Below are positions 1 through 9,505 of a DNA stretch of 64,000 nucleotides, in pieces (within the stretch, counting starts at the first letter, position 1; the number at the start of each line of letters is the position of its first letter). The stretch is taken from positions 1 through 64,000 of the forward strand of contig DPDG01000083.1 of the NCBI GenBank assembly GCA_003526375.1. Direction: 5' to 3'. Both the position numbers and the translations under genes were made by a program. The DNA is from Lentisphaeria bacterium (GTDB lineage Bacteria; Verrucomicrobiota; Lentisphaeria; Victivallales; UBA1829). The notes beneath the pieces were generated by a model. It ran no database searches and had not been told where the DNA came from. It saw only the letters and a list, made by a program, of their open reading frames with translations.

Positions 1-21
1 GCCAATCGTTTTGAAATTGGC
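1..21. other. Short inverted repeat upstream of the first gene
   Basis: GCCAAT at 1-6 and ATTGGC at 16-21 form a perfect 6-bp inverted repeat with a 9-nt loop. It lies just before the ribosome-binding site (GGGAGA) of the gene starting at 38. It could be a processed operon hairpin, the end of a terminator, or a regulator site. The sequence to its left is outside the window, so its role is open. Confidence 0.3.
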
Positions 22-37
22 TCAGGGAGAATAAAAT

Positions 38-3000
38 ATGAAATTGCAGACAAGCATGCTGATCTTCGGCGCAGCCTTTTTCCTTTCCGCGTCTGAACTG
101 GTTCAAAACGGTTCCTTTTCCAATGGACTGGAACATTGGCAGGTACCGAAAGAGGGAAGTGATCCGTATACCGCATCTGAACTTGATAAGACAGTGTCCG
201 CCGATTCGGGTTCCTCGTCCGTGAAACTGATACGGAATGATGCACAGGGAGTGGCATGGCGCCCGTATGTGATCCAGCGGAACATCAGGCTGAAACCAGA
301 TACGCAGTATGAGATTTCCTGTTATATCAGGGGCAGGAACATTGCTGTTCAGCCGAAATCCGGCGCTTATATCGCGGTAACGGTCGGGAATAAGACGCTT
401 CACTATGGAAGCAAGGGGCTCTGGAAGTATGATACGGGAACTTTCGACTGGACGGAGGTGCGGCACCGCTTCAATTCCAGATATTTTGGCGGGACGGATG
501 CGATTGTCGCACTTGGCATCCGGGATTCGACGGGCACGGCATGGTTTGATTCCATTTCTCTGAAAGAAGTTGGAAAAGAACCTGCAAAGGTATCATTTCA
601 GGCAGATCTGTTTCCATTCAATTTTTTGAAGGAAGTGCCGTTCGGCATTTGCGAGAATCTGCCGGGAACACTGAATCTGCGTGGAAAGGGAAACGGGAAA
701 TATACCGGGAAGAATGCGGTCATGACGCTTGATGTTCCCAAATACCTGACACTGGAAGGGGTGTCGGAGACTCACGCCGCACTGCGTAACGGCAAACGCG
801 ATTTAATCGCGCAGAATGTCACGGAAAGTCCCGTGAAGCGCAATGGCGAAGATTACCGGCGTTACCGGATTGCTTTCGAGAAACAGTTCAATGTCTGGTT
901 CGGACAGTCATGGTATACCCAGCGTCTTTTTTTGAATGCGGCGGCGGGAAGTGCCGGAAAGAAGAGCCCGATTTACTGGACGTTGAAAATCGGTGAGGAG
1001 GAACAGCCGGAGCAATCGGGCATGATTGAGGTTCTTCCTCCCGTGAAAACCGGTTTCCGCCCGTGCGGGAGGTTCGGATTCATGATTTCACAGTCCGGAG
1101 CGGTTCATTCTCCTTTTCCGGAGCTGGGCAGAAAGATGACGGCGTTCTGGCACACGCTTGTAAAACAGCCGTTAAAATTGAACTCAATCAACGAAAAGCC
1201 GGATCCCGCCTACCGGAACGGCATCATGCTCGGCGGGAACTATATCATGTTTCCGTATCAGGATTCCAGAAAGGCGCTGGAGCAATACCGGAAAAAAGCC
1301 CCCGCGGATATGGATTCCGAAGGAAAACATGCCCATTATACGGCGAACTGGTATCAGCTCGACGACCCGGAAAAGTTTTTTGAAACCTATCTGCGGAATT
1401 CGATCCGGGAATGGCGCAGAACGAATCCGGAAGTCAAGGTTGCAATCTGGGATTTTGAGCCCCATGCAAGAGGAATGGATGAAGCCGGGCGCGCCCGTTT
1501 CGCGAAGAAGATGAATCTGCCGTCCGTTCCCTCCATTGCCGAAATCACCCGGAAATACAAGCAGCAGTGGCTTGATTATATGATCAGACTTCATGCGGAA
1601 TATATTGCAAAGGTTGCGAAGATCTTCCGCGAGGAGGCGCCGGGGACAGAGTTCTGGCTCTGCTCGGACAATCTTCATGATCCCGGCACAGGGAGGGAAC
1701 GGGTAGCCGCATGGTGCGCGGTGGATGTCGCATTGTCCGACTCTGTTGTTGATCTTCATCTGCATATGCCTTACTATACGGGGACAAAGTATTACGATGA
1801 TGTGAAATATAATATCGAATCATTGAAAAAACCTTTTTTCCCCTTGAACGATCCTGCGGAGACTTCGTGGAGTTTCTTTCGCCAGTACACGCCTGAAAAA
1901 CTCAGGCAGAATATCATTGCGACTGCGGCGCTCGGCGGCGCCGGATTCGGACTGTGGCCGGATGACACTCTTTCGGGACACTATTTTCACAGTATTGCCT
2001 CCGCTTATAAACTGATTTCAGGATGCGAGGATTTTTATGCGGACGGCAAACGTGTTGAAAGTCAGTTTGCCTTCACCCCGGAGAACACGATATCGAAAGA
2101 GGTGACTTCCGGCAACGGCGGAAAACTGATGCTTCATTATCCCGATTTTTCAAAAAAATTGAGATGCCTTGCACATGAAAAAGACGGCAGGTTCGTGTTT
2201 ACTCTGTTCAACTATGATGAAAAGGAGCCTGTGATTCTGAAAGTTGCGGGCAGAGGGCTGAAGTTCCTTGTGAAGATTCCTCCGAATGGAGTGGAAGTTG
2301 TACATTCATACAGACTTCCGGAGCAGGAGCCGCTTGCAGCGGAGATCAGGTCGATGCAGGCTAAAAATACCGCCGGTGATCTTTTCCGCGAGGTGAGGAG
2401 CAGGGAAGCCTCCATTGTCTGGGGCGCCAGTGCGAAAGGAAGTCCGGTGCTGAGGATCAGCAATGGTAAACTTAATGCGGAAATGGATGCTCTGGGAACA
2501 TGTGAACTTACTGCCTTGAGTGATGCAGGGGGCAGGGAACTGCTGAGCGGGGGGCATATTGGAAAACTGATGCTGTATGACGCAAAACAGCCGAAAATTC
2601 AATTTATGCTGAAAGATATGAAGGTCAACGGCAGGAATCCGGTGGTGGTTTCCACTGCAACCGTTCCCCCTTATGAGGGGGCGAACCCGGAACAGAATCC
2701 GTTGATGGATCTCCGGATTGCAAGGAGTTTCGAGCTGGACGGGAATACGATTCTTGTCAGGTTCAGATTCAGTAATCCGACATCACATATGATGAATTTC
2801 GGATTCAGAGTAAACAATTACCCGCAGCCGGGACTGCGTTTCGGCAAGAAGAATCTGACCATATCTCTCGGGACGGAAAAAGTCACGCAGAACAGCGGAC
2901 TTGACAATCTGTTTCTCAGGAAGAATGTGAAAATCGGTTTCCTGCCTCATGGAAAGAGCCGGCTCTGGGACGGCGGCCCGGTTGTGATCAGTGCGCAGGA

Positions 3001-3175
3001 TAAAGTGCTGAAAGATTCGATGGCATTTTTCCCCGGTCCCGGATTTGAAGGCGTCTATTGCTGGAATGCCAATTCGAAGACACCGATGATGACCGTTGAG
3101 TTTCTGAGCGGCGGTGTTTCGCTTGCCCCCGGAGCGGAACGCGAGTTTCATTACAGAATTGAAGTCGGAAAATGA
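38..3175 (+). CDS. Secreted glycoside-hydrolase-like protein with N-terminal carbohydrate-binding-like domain
   Basis: The 1045-residue product starts with a signal peptide (hydrophobic residues about 5-18, likely cut near Ala18). Residues about 20-175 resemble a CBM4/9-type jelly-roll: they begin with an ELVQNGSF motif and end with a WFDSISL strand, as such domains do. Residues about 340-680 are rich in Trp and acidic residues, including WDFEPHARG and DLHLHMPYY, and look like a TIM-barrel catalytic region. The last 300 residues look like beta-sandwich domains. I recognise no characterised family and cannot assign catalytic residues. The start at 38 follows a GGGAGA ribosome-binding site at good spacing. 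An AraC regulator follows 103 bp downstream on the same strand. Export and a role in polysaccharide breakdown are inferences from architecture and context. Confidence 0.6.
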   Translation: MKLQTSMLIFGAAFFLSASELVQNGSFSNGLEHWQVPKEGSDPYTASELDKTVSADSGSSSVKLIRNDAQGVAWRPYVIQRNIRLKPDTQYEISCYIRGRNIAVQPKSGAYIAVTVGNKTLHYGSKGLWKYDTGTFDWTEVRHRFNSRYFGGTDAIVALGIRDSTGTAWFDSISLKEVGKEPAKVSFQADLFPFNFLKEVPFGICENLPGTLNLRGKGNGKYTGKNAVMTLDVPKYLTLEGVSETHAALRNGKRDLIAQNVTESPVKRNGEDYRRYRIAFEKQFNVWFGQSWYTQRLFLNAAAGSAGKKSPIYWTLKIGEEEQPEQSGMIEVLPPVKTGFRPCGRFGFMISQSGAVHSPFPELGRKMTAFWHTLVKQPLKLNSINEKPDPAYRNGIMLGGNYIMFPYQDSRKALEQYRKKAPADMDSEGKHAHYTANWYQLDDPEKFFETYLRNSIREWRRTNPEVKVAIWDFEPHARGMDEAGRARFAKKMNLPSVPSIAEITRKYKQQWLDYMIRLHAEYIAKVAKIFREEAPGTEFWLCSDNLHDPGTGRERVAAWCAVDVALSDSVVDLHLHMPYYTGTKYYDDVKYNIESLKKPFFPLNDPAETSWSFFRQYTPEKLRQNIIATAALGGAGFGLWPDDTLSGHYFHSIASAYKLISGCEDFYADGKRVESQFAFTPENTISKEVTSGNGGKLMLHYPDFSKKLRCLAHEKDGRFVFTLFNYDEKEPVILKVAGRGLKFLVKIPPNGVEVVHSYRLPEQEPLAAEIRSMQAKNTAGDLFREVRSREASIVWGASAKGSPVLRISNGKLNAEMDALGTCELTALSDAGGRELLSGGHIGKLMLYDAKQPKIQFMLKDMKVNGRNPVVVSTATVPPYEGANPEQNPLMDLRIARSFELDGNTILVRFRFSNPTSHMMNFGFRVNNYPQPGLRFGKKNLTISLGTEKVTQNSGLDNLFLRKNVKIGFLPHGKSRLWDGGPVVISAQDKVLKDSMAFFPGPGFEGVYCWNANSKTPMMTVEFLSGGVSLAPGAEREFHYRIEVGK

Positions 3176-3278
3176 CTTGTGCCGGCTGTCGGTTTTCCAG
3201 CCATTTTCGCGCCATGCACAGTAAATCTTTTCATAATCAAATCCCGTCTATTGAAAAAAAGGAACAGGGCATTATCTT

Positions 3279-4151
3279 ATGAGAAACGTGAGAGGCGAAA
3301 TGTGGAAAGATTTGAATATTGCGGATCTGCCGAGATTGAGCCGTTTTCCTTTTCCGGTTCAGTCGCTCGGCTATACGCATGGCGGAATCTACCCTGAGCG
3401 GACTTATCATTATGAGCGGTTCGAGGTGTGCATCCGGCGTTATTCGCAGGCTCTCACCGCTGCGGAATACATCAATGGCACGGCTTACCGGGTCAAATTT
3501 CCGAACGTCATCATGAAATCCCCGGGAACCGTTCATACCTTTGGAGTGGAGTTTCCCCGCGACGTTGTTCATTTCACCTATGCCGCGGAAATGGAAGCCG
3601 CCCTGCGCAGTATGCTTCCCTTTCCTGAGAAACCGGTCTGGGAGATTCATCTGGGGACAAAGGAAAACCAGTTGATTACCGAACTCATGGATCTGATGGA
3701 AAAGTCTCATGAATTCGGCGTGACCGACAGAATCGACCTTGCGGCATTCCAGCTTCTGGAACTGTTGATATTCAGTTATAATTATTCCATTCTGCGCCCG
3801 GATTATTATGAAACGAGAATCCGCAGCATCGCCTCTTATTTCCAGCTGCATTACAAAGAGGAAATTGATATTGTGAAACTGACGGCGCATTACGGGATGT
3901 CGCGCAGCACATTTCTCCGCCACTGGCAGAGGTTTTTCCGGAAAACTCCGGGGCAGTATCTGCTGGACCTGAAACTTCAGGAAGCGTGCCGTCTCCTGCA
4001 GGAGGATCACAGCTTGTCTGTCAGTGATCTGACCTTTGAACTCGGATTCAGGGAATCCGCCTACTTCTGTTCTCTGTTCAGAAAGAAGTTCGGCATGACG
4101 CCGCTTCAGTTCCGGCATCATGCCAAGATAAAAAGCTTCCAAGAGGACTGA
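3279..4151 (+). CDS. AraC-family transcriptional regulator
   Basis: The 290-residue protein has an unassigned N-terminal sensor region (about 1-185) and a C-terminal AraC double helix-turn-helix (about 190-285). The signature is visible: the first helix-turn-helix around TAHYGMSRSTFLRHWQRFF, then a second with LGFRESAYFCSLFRKKFGMTP and the final Pro-Leu-Gln-Phe-Arg. Such proteins usually activate sugar-utilisation genes on binding a sugar ligand. It lies downstream of the secreted enzyme at 38-3175 and converges with the beta-galactosidase gene, so either could be its target. An alternative start at 3300 lies closer to a GAGAGG element; the choice is uncertain by seven residues. Confidence 0.85.
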   Translation: MRNVRGEMWKDLNIADLPRLSRFPFPVQSLGYTHGGIYPERTYHYERFEVCIRRYSQALTAAEYINGTAYRVKFPNVIMKSPGTVHTFGVEFPRDVVHFTYAAEMEAALRSMLPFPEKPVWEIHLGTKENQLITELMDLMEKSHEFGVTDRIDLAAFQLLELLIFSYNYSILRPDYYETRIRSIASYFQLHYKEEIDIVKLTAHYGMSRSTFLRHWQRFFRKTPGQYLLDLKLQEACRLLQEDHSLSVSDLTFELGFRESAYFCSLFRKKFGMTPLQFRHHAKIKSFQED

Positions 4152-4185
4152 AAAGCAGGGCATAACGAATTACGCTCTGCTTTTC
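4150..4185. terminator. Bidirectional hairpin terminator between convergent genes
   Basis: GAAAAGCAGGGC (4150-4161) pairs with GCTCTGCTTTTC (4174-4185) with one G-U wobble, giving a 12-bp stem with A and T runs at its outer ends. It sits between the convergent AraC and beta-galactosidase genes and can serve both strands. Confidence 0.7.
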
Positions 4186-4199
4186 TTGGATGAACGACT

Positions 4200-7100
4200 T
4201 TATGATATCTGGTTCGCCGCACGCGCCGTTTTTGAAAGTTCCGCCGGAAATTCCGCAAACGGGCAGAGGTGGAAACGGAACACACAGGTTCCCGCCTTGC
4301 TTCTGTATTTTTCAAGCGTATCGGGACCGCAGGAAGCGGTGCCGAGCCCGCGCTGGAAAAAGTCGAGTTTCAGGTAGATGCAGTCATCCGCCTCCAGTTC
4401 ATGTTCATGCATTGTCCTGTAGAGAGTCTGCATGGAGTAACGGCTGACCGAGAATTCCATGTGTTCCGGGGCTGTAATCAGGATGCCTTGCCCTGCGGCA
4501 TTGCTCAATGCTGCGAAACGGACATCCGTGCGCTGGCCGTTTTCCTGCGGCATGATATACGGGACGTGCATTTCATCGACTGTGGACCGGTAGAATCCGA
4601 CCGGATATCCCGCTTTTCTGTCACAGTAGTTTTCCTGCGGTCCGCGTCCGAACCATGCGACATTTTCAAAGTCCGCCGGGAGTTTCAGCAGAATGCCGAT
4701 TCTCGGCAGGTCGTCAAGCCCCTTATCGATTTCAAAACGGTTCTCGAAATGGATCACGCCATCCGAACCGATCACTGCCGTTTCCCGCAGTATAATACGG
4801 TCTTTGAGCACGCCGCCCTGCCAGACTGAAGTGATGGCTGCCGTATTTTTTTCCGCAGAAATTGTCTGTTTTACCTTGCGGAAGGAATAAACGCCTTTTT
4901 CCTTTTCCCACTGATACAGAATTTTATACTTCTGTTCCAGCGGAAGTGTCGTGATTTTGAGTCCGTCGTTGTCAATCGGGGCACGTGCGATATTGAGTTC
5001 AGGCAGTTGGAGAACCAAAGGCTGTTTTCCCAAAGCAAGAAACGCTTTTTTTGCATTGAAATCAATCTTGATATTTTTTTCCGGAACAAGTTCCACATTG
5101 TTCCGCCTGTTTGCGGCGAACGGCATTTTGAACTGTTCCCACGCGACTTCAAAACCGGGGTCCGCCCACTTGGTTTCCTCCTCAAGAACCGCATGGAAAG
5201 TAAGGAAGCATTCTTGTCCTTCGACAAGTTCCGGGTGTTCCAGATTGAGCTGAAACGCTGCCGTATTATTTCGATAAGCGGTAAACCATGATTCCCGGGA
5301 TATTCTGTCTTCAATGCGGTATGGACGCGGAGGCAGGTCAAGGGTGCCGAGAGTTCCCTGTTGAACCGTTTTTCCGTCAACCGAGAGTTCCCAGTTGATG
5401 CGGAGATCGGAAAGATCTTTGAAATATCTGCGGTTGATGATGCGGAATCGTCCCGTTTTTGCATCGACTTCTTCAAATTTTACTTCCTGCGCCAGCTTTT
5501 TGAATTCATAAAGCCCCGGATGCGCCGTTCTGTCCGGCCAGATCACTCCGTCCGTGATGAAATTGTAGTCGGAAGGCTTGTCGCCGAAGTCGCCGCCGTA
5601 GCACCAGCACGGCCTGCCGTCTTTTTCTCCGGTGCGGATGCCGTGATCGAGCCACTCCCAGATGAAACCTCCCTGGAGACAGGAATATTTCTCAAATGCA
5701 TCGAAATACTCTTTGAGTCCGCCGTTGCTGTTTCCCATGGCATGAGAGTATTCGCACATGATCATCGGGCGCGGGTCGTCGGTGATTTTTTCCGCCCATT
5801 CCGCAATGCGGTCGACATGGGGATACATCGGGCAGACGATATCGGAGAGATGCGCGTTGAAGTCGTATTTCCAGCCGTGGGTTGCTCCTTCGTAATGCAC
5901 GGGACGCGACGGATCATAATGGCGGATCCAGCCTTCCATTGCGGCATGGTTTGGACCGACGCCGGATTCATTTCCAAGTGACCAGAGAATAATGCACGGG
6001 TGGTTTTTATCGCGCATGACCATGCGCATGGCGCGGTCGGCGAACGCCGCAGTCCATGCCGGATTGTTTGTGAGGTCGTTATAAAAAGCATGGCACTCCA
6101 GATTCGCCTCGTCGATCACATAAAAACCGTATTCGTCGCAGAGATCATAGAATTCCGGCGCGTCGGGATAGTGGGACGTGCGGATCGCATTGATGTTGAA
6201 CTGTTTCATCAGGACGAGGTCTTTCCGCATCAGCTCCATGGAAACTGTACGCCCGTTCAAATCATCATGCTCATGCCGATTGACTCCGCAAATCAGAACG
6301 GGCTGTCCGTTGACCAGGAGCTGACGCTTTTCCACTTTGACCGTACGGAAACCGATCCGCTGGGAGACGGCCTCCTGTTCTTTGCCTTTTTTATCGTAAA
6401 GGGTTACAGTCAGGGTGTAAAGTGAGGGAATTTCGGCGCTCCACGGATGAACTTTCTCAATCATGCCGGAGAGACCGGTGTGAATTCTGCGGTAATCCGC
6501 GGTTCCCCATTCGAGCGCAGGATGTTTGCCGCAGTTCTGCTTCTGTTCAAAAACAAGAGTGTCGTTCTCATCATACACGCGGACGGCAAGGAAAGGAGCG
6601 TTTTCCGGATCAATCTTTTCTGGATGTCCCGTCTGCATATCGACTTTCAGGAGACCGTTTTCAAAGGTATCGTCAAGCGTCGCAGTGACATGTACATCCG
6701 CAATATGGTTTTTTCCGGTGGAATAAAGGTAGACACTGCGCACGATTCCCGCATGCCACCAGTGATCCTGATCTTCGATGAAAGTGCCGTCGGACCATTT
6801 GATGACAAGAACCGTGATCTGATTTCTGCCGGTTCTGACGAGTTCCGTCACATCGAATTCCGTGGAGCCGCGAGAATCTTTACTCATGCCGGCTGCGGTC
6901 CCGTTGACATAGGCGGCGAAACAGGATTCCACGCCGTCGAAGTGCAGTAGGATGCGTCTTCCCGCCCAGTTTTTGGGAATGTCGAATGTTCTGCGGTAGA
7001 TTCCCGTGGGATTGCGTTCCGCGGGGACCTTCGGGGGAAGTTCCCCCCACGGCATCTGCGCATTGGTATAATGCGGATAGTCATAGCCGCGCATGTCCCA

Positions 7101-7361
7101 GCAGCTTGGAACGTCAATTGTCTTCCATTTGGAATCATTGACGGACGGCGCCATGAAATTTTCTGGGATGTCCTGCGGTTTTTCATAATAATTGAATTTC
7201 CAGTCGCCGTTCAGTGTCCGGTACCATGGACCCCGGTTCTGTCCGGCATGGCGGGCATCGGACTCCTTTTTGAATGGAAAAAGAGGGGAACGGTTCGGTT
7301 CCCTGTTCAATCCGGTGCATTCGGGGCTCTGATAGATCAACTCGTCCAGTTTGAAATTCAT
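4200..7361 (-). CDS. lacZ: Beta-galactosidase, glycoside hydrolase family 2 (LacZ type)
   Basis: This 1053-residue enzyme is close in length to E. coli LacZ (1023 aa). It should hydrolyse terminal beta-D-galactosides such as lactose or galacto-oligosaccharides. It shows the five-domain GH2 layout: sugar-binding jelly-roll (about 45-220, with WYRTLNGDWKF), immunoglobulin-like domain (220-345), TIM barrel (345-640), second Ig-like domain, and C-terminal beta-sandwich with the GRGPQENYCDRK motif. The proposed acid/base is Glu465 in WSLGNESGVG and the nucleophile Glu537 in MCEYSHAMGN, almost the E. coli positions (461 and 537). No signal peptide is visible, so it is probably cytoplasmic and acts on imported oligosaccharides. 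The start follows GGGAGA. It diverges from an AraC regulator 100 bp away, its likely controller. Confidence 0.95.
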   Translation of the reverse strand: MNFKLDELIYQSPECTGLNREPNRSPLFPFKKESDARHAGQNRGPWYRTLNGDWKFNYYEKPQDIPENFMAPSVNDSKWKTIDVPSCWDMRGYDYPHYTNAQMPWGELPPKVPAERNPTGIYRRTFDIPKNWAGRRILLHFDGVESCFAAYVNGTAAGMSKDSRGSTEFDVTELVRTGRNQITVLVIKWSDGTFIEDQDHWWHAGIVRSVYLYSTGKNHIADVHVTATLDDTFENGLLKVDMQTGHPEKIDPENAPFLAVRVYDENDTLVFEQKQNCGKHPALEWGTADYRRIHTGLSGMIEKVHPWSAEIPSLYTLTVTLYDKKGKEQEAVSQRIGFRTVKVEKRQLLVNGQPVLICGVNRHEHDDLNGRTVSMELMRKDLVLMKQFNINAIRTSHYPDAPEFYDLCDEYGFYVIDEANLECHAFYNDLTNNPAWTAAFADRAMRMVMRDKNHPCIILWSLGNESGVGPNHAAMEGWIRHYDPSRPVHYEGATHGWKYDFNAHLSDIVCPMYPHVDRIAEWAEKITDDPRPMIMCEYSHAMGNSNGGLKEYFDAFEKYSCLQGGFIWEWLDHGIRTGEKDGRPCWCYGGDFGDKPSDYNFITDGVIWPDRTAHPGLYEFKKLAQEVKFEEVDAKTGRFRIINRRYFKDLSDLRINWELSVDGKTVQQGTLGTLDLPPRPYRIEDRISRESWFTAYRNNTAAFQLNLEHPELVEGQECFLTFHAVLEEETKWADPGFEVAWEQFKMPFAANRRNNVELVPEKNIKIDFNAKKAFLALGKQPLVLQLPELNIARAPIDNDGLKITTLPLEQKYKILYQWEKEKGVYSFRKVKQTISAEKNTAAITSVWQGGVLKDRIILRETAVIGSDGVIHFENRFEIDKGLDDLPRIGILLKLPADFENVAWFGRGPQENYCDRKAGYPVGFYRSTVDEMHVPYIMPQENGQRTDVRFAALSNAAGQGILITAPEHMEFSVSRYSMQTLYRTMHEHELEADDCIYLKLDFFQRGLGTASCGPDTLEKYRSKAGTCVFRFHLCPFAEFPAELSKTARAANQIS

Positions 7362-7391
7362 GAGAGAATCTCCCTTTGTACTTTTCCTGTA

Positions 7392-7419
7392 TTGATTTTA
7401 AAAAAAGCCGGTTTACATT
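7392..7419 (+). promoter_or_regulatory. Possible promoter of the second AraC gene
   Basis: TTGATT (7392-7397) and TACATT (7414-7419) are separated by 16 bp, in the lacZ-AraC divergent region. The -10 box is a poor match, so this is tentative. Confidence 0.3.
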
Positions 7420-7462
7420 ATCGCTTAATATAGATTCTTTTTTTCAAATTGGAATAGGTTCG

Positions 7463-8353
7463 ATGGTAAGAGTGGATATGCAAAATGGTAATAATGCGGA
7501 CTGCCCGCCGTTTCCCGGAGTCGGATGCGGCAAAAAGATCATGGTTTTCCGGTCCATGGGGGTTGCCAGTTCCCGTGAAGGGATCGGAGCGGGAATTACA
7601 TGCAAGGGAGGCGGAGTCGATTTTCTCAACTTCATTTCGCCTCGCTATGTCATGGTGATCGTTCTGCGCGGGCGGGGCACTTTCACGGATGACCGTGGAC
7701 AGTGTTACCAGTTGGAGGCGGGTTCCTTTTTTCAGCGCCAGCCGGGGATTCCACACAGCAATGCCGTTGAAACGGGGAGCGGCTGGGTCGAGGTATATCT
7801 TGAGGTCGGACCGCTGTTTTATCAATCATTGCGCGCCATGCGGATCATCCATACGGAACGCCCTGTCCAGAAGCTGGGCGATGTGCCGGATTTGCCGCAG
7901 CGCATCTGGCGCCTGATTCATGATTTGCAGAATGCCACGGAGGAGCGTCTAACGGAACTTGCAGTGACTGTGCTGGAACTCCTGCGGAGTTGTCAGACCG
8001 GGACCGGAATCGTCCTGCCGGATCAGGGCAGGGAAAATGTGATCGAACTGGCATGTCATGCTCTCGGGACTAATTTCACCGGGACAGTGAATCTGCACGA
8101 ATTCTGCGCCCGTCACGGCTGGGGATACGAGCATTTCCGTAAAGTGTTCAAAGCGCGCCTCGGCATTTCTCCGTGGCAGTACCGTGTCCGGAGAAAACTT
8201 GACGCCGCTTCGGCGCTGTTGCAGGACAAACAGCGGACGATAGCCGAGATCGCGGAACGCCTCGGCTATTCTTCCGCCTATGAGTTTTCCGCACAGTTCA
8301 AACGCTATATCGGCATTTCTCCGCTCTTTTACCGCGAGGGGCGGCGGAACTGA
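7463..8353 (+). CDS. AraC-family transcriptional regulator with cupin-like sensor domain
   Basis: From the chosen start the product has 296 residues. The N-terminal half (about 20-125) has the hydrophobic-glycine pattern of an AraC cupin sugar-binding domain (VLRGRGTFTDDRG, then FFQRQPGIPHS). The C-terminal 100 residues are a clear AraC double helix-turn-helix ending in LGYSSAYEFSAQFKRYIGIS. An upstream in-frame start at 7376 would add 29 residues that run through the intergenic promoter region and look non-coding; ATGs at 7463 and 7478 are better. The gene is divergent from the GH2 beta-galactosidase, which suggests it senses a galactoside or derived sugar and controls lacZ (inference from position). 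Confidence 0.85.
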   Translation: MVRVDMQNGNNADCPPFPGVGCGKKIMVFRSMGVASSREGIGAGITCKGGGVDFLNFISPRYVMVIVLRGRGTFTDDRGQCYQLEAGSFFQRQPGIPHSNAVETGSGWVEVYLEVGPLFYQSLRAMRIIHTERPVQKLGDVPDLPQRIWRLIHDLQNATEERLTELAVTVLELLRSCQTGTGIVLPDQGRENVIELACHALGTNFTGTVNLHEFCARHGWGYEHFRKVFKARLGISPWQYRVRRKLDAASALLQDKQRTIAEIAERLGYSSAYEFSAQFKRYIGISPLFYREGRRN

Positions 8354-8377
8354 CGTGGAATTCCTCTGCCTGGGATT

Positions 8378-8686
8378 GATTCTTTTTGGGTTTCATCCCC
8401 CCTCGGGTCGGTTTTGAAGCGGAAGAATGCTCGCACATTCTTCCCGAGTCAAGGACTCTGCCCTTGTCGTGGGCCAGCGGCGAACCGCTGATCGCGCAAC
8501 GCGCGAAATTTCCGTCCGGCGCTCTCCTGTGGTCACGCATTTCCGGCGGCTCTCGAAGCTTCGCTTCCTGTCCTTCTGCGGGTGACGCCGCCGGAGAGAT
8601 TTCGCCTCCAGCGGCAAGCTGATACAGTTGGAACGCAGCAGGTCAACGGTCTGCATCATATGATTTCGGTTTTTTGTCATTGGTCG
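8378..8686 (-). repeat. Dispersed repeat, copy A (inverted orientation, with nested insertion)
   Basis: This intergenic segment, read on the minus strand, matches copies B (19175-19391) and C (22953-23160) over their length. Shared landmarks are the GGTTTCAT/ATGAAACC segment with CCAAAAAGAA, the block around GAAGCGGAAGAATG, CCTTGTCGTGG, and the far end around TCATTGGT. Copy A alone is interrupted by an extra 134 bp (8482-8615). The 8354-8780 interval has no credible gene and consists mostly of this element. No transposase or long terminal inverted repeats are visible. Confidence 0.75.
8482..8615. repeat. 134-bp insertion nested in repeat copy A, flanked by an 8-bp direct repeat
   Basis: The octamer CCAGCGGC occurs at 8474-8481 and again at 8608-8615, exactly where copy A departs from and rejoins copies B and C. 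This looks like a target-site duplication or short-homology insertion. Inside, GCGAAATTTCCGTCCGGCG near the left end and the complement of CGCCGGAGAGATTTCGC near the right end form an imperfect inverted repeat, so the insert could fold into a long hairpin. It is too short to encode a transposase. Confidence 0.55.
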
Positions 8687-8780
8687 GGTTTTCCGATTGA
8701 CAGCATCAGTGTTTTGTGTCTGTACTGAAGTAAAAACACTATTCAGTGACCAGCGGCAGTTTTCCACACGGCAGATAGTT

Positions 8781-9494
8781 TCATCTTTCAAGCGGAGATC
8801 GTTTAATCAAAGCCGCATCCGCTTCGCTTATACTGGCGATTTGTTTTGCACTTAAGATTTCGTTGTAAACCATAATTTTTACGACTTCTCCGGAAAAGAA
8901 CCAAGTTCCACCCCAGCCTTTGCCGAATGTGGCGGTGTTTTTGCTGTCGTCATAAACGTCTGCAAACTTTTTGGAACCGATCTTTCTGCCATCCAGATAG
9001 AGAGTTGCAGTTGTGATGCCGTCGTCGTTCCTGAACGTGCAGGCAAGCCGATACCATTGATTGAAATTCTTCATGGGGACAAGCAGGCCAGGGCTGAACC
9101 ATTTTCTATCTGCCTTGGCACAATTGAGATAGAGATTCTGCCGGAACATTCCCACAATAAAATCGTTTTTCCGGAAGAAGAGCGCTCCATATGTACCTTG
9201 CCATTCCACTTTCTTGCCGGAACCGTCATTCTTCATAGAACCGTCTTCTCCAAACCGCAACACAGTATAAAATGTACAATTCCGGGCTGCTGAGACATTC
9301 AGGTCTTTCGGCAATTCCAGATATTGCTTTTTTTCTGCATCCAGCACCAATGCGCCATCTTTGATTTCCGGATTACCGACCAGAACCGGTTTCGCGGGAA
9401 ACATTTTTCCTGTACTGAAGTCATATTCCAGCACAGGAGCCGCAAAAGCGCTGCACGCCATGAGAATGGTGCCGACGATAATGGATTTTTTCAT
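8781..9494 (-). CDS. Secreted LamG/concanavalin-like domain protein
   Basis: The 237-residue product begins with a signal peptide (MKKSIIVGTILMACSAFAA) and continues as one laminin-G/concanavalin A-like beta-sandwich. Typical elements are LEYDFSTGK at the start, a WYRLACTFRND strand, TATLYLDGRKIGSKKF, and VVKIMVYNEILSAKQIASI at the end. Such modules bind polysaccharide; no catalytic residues are evident. The start at 9494 follows GAGGAGAAC; an upstream in-frame start at 9545 would read through a duplicated scrap of the neighbouring gene's 3' end. It is last in the minus-strand LacI-pseudopilin-GH lipoprotein operon. I infer an accessory glycan-binding protein of that system. Confidence 0.65.
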   Translation of the reverse strand: MKKSIIVGTILMACSAFAAPVLEYDFSTGKMFPAKPVLVGNPEIKDGALVLDAEKKQYLELPKDLNVSAARNCTFYTVLRFGEDGSMKNDGSGKKVEWQGTYGALFFRKNDFIVGMFRQNLYLNCAKADRKWFSPGLLVPMKNFNQWYRLACTFRNDDGITTATLYLDGRKIGSKKFADVYDDSKNTATFGKGWGGTWFFSGEVVKIMVYNEILSAKQIASISEADAALIKRSPLER

Positions 9495-9505
9495 GTTGTT
9501 CTCCT

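Noticed and set aside
3179..3397. 72-codon frame between the first gene and AraC
   Set aside because: It overlaps the AraC start, and has no convincing ribosome-binding site.
8708..8740. Inverted repeat AGTGTTTT/AAAACACT downstream of the LamG gene
   Set aside because: Could be a terminator for the minus-strand operon, but the 17-nt loop and absent T run make it weak.
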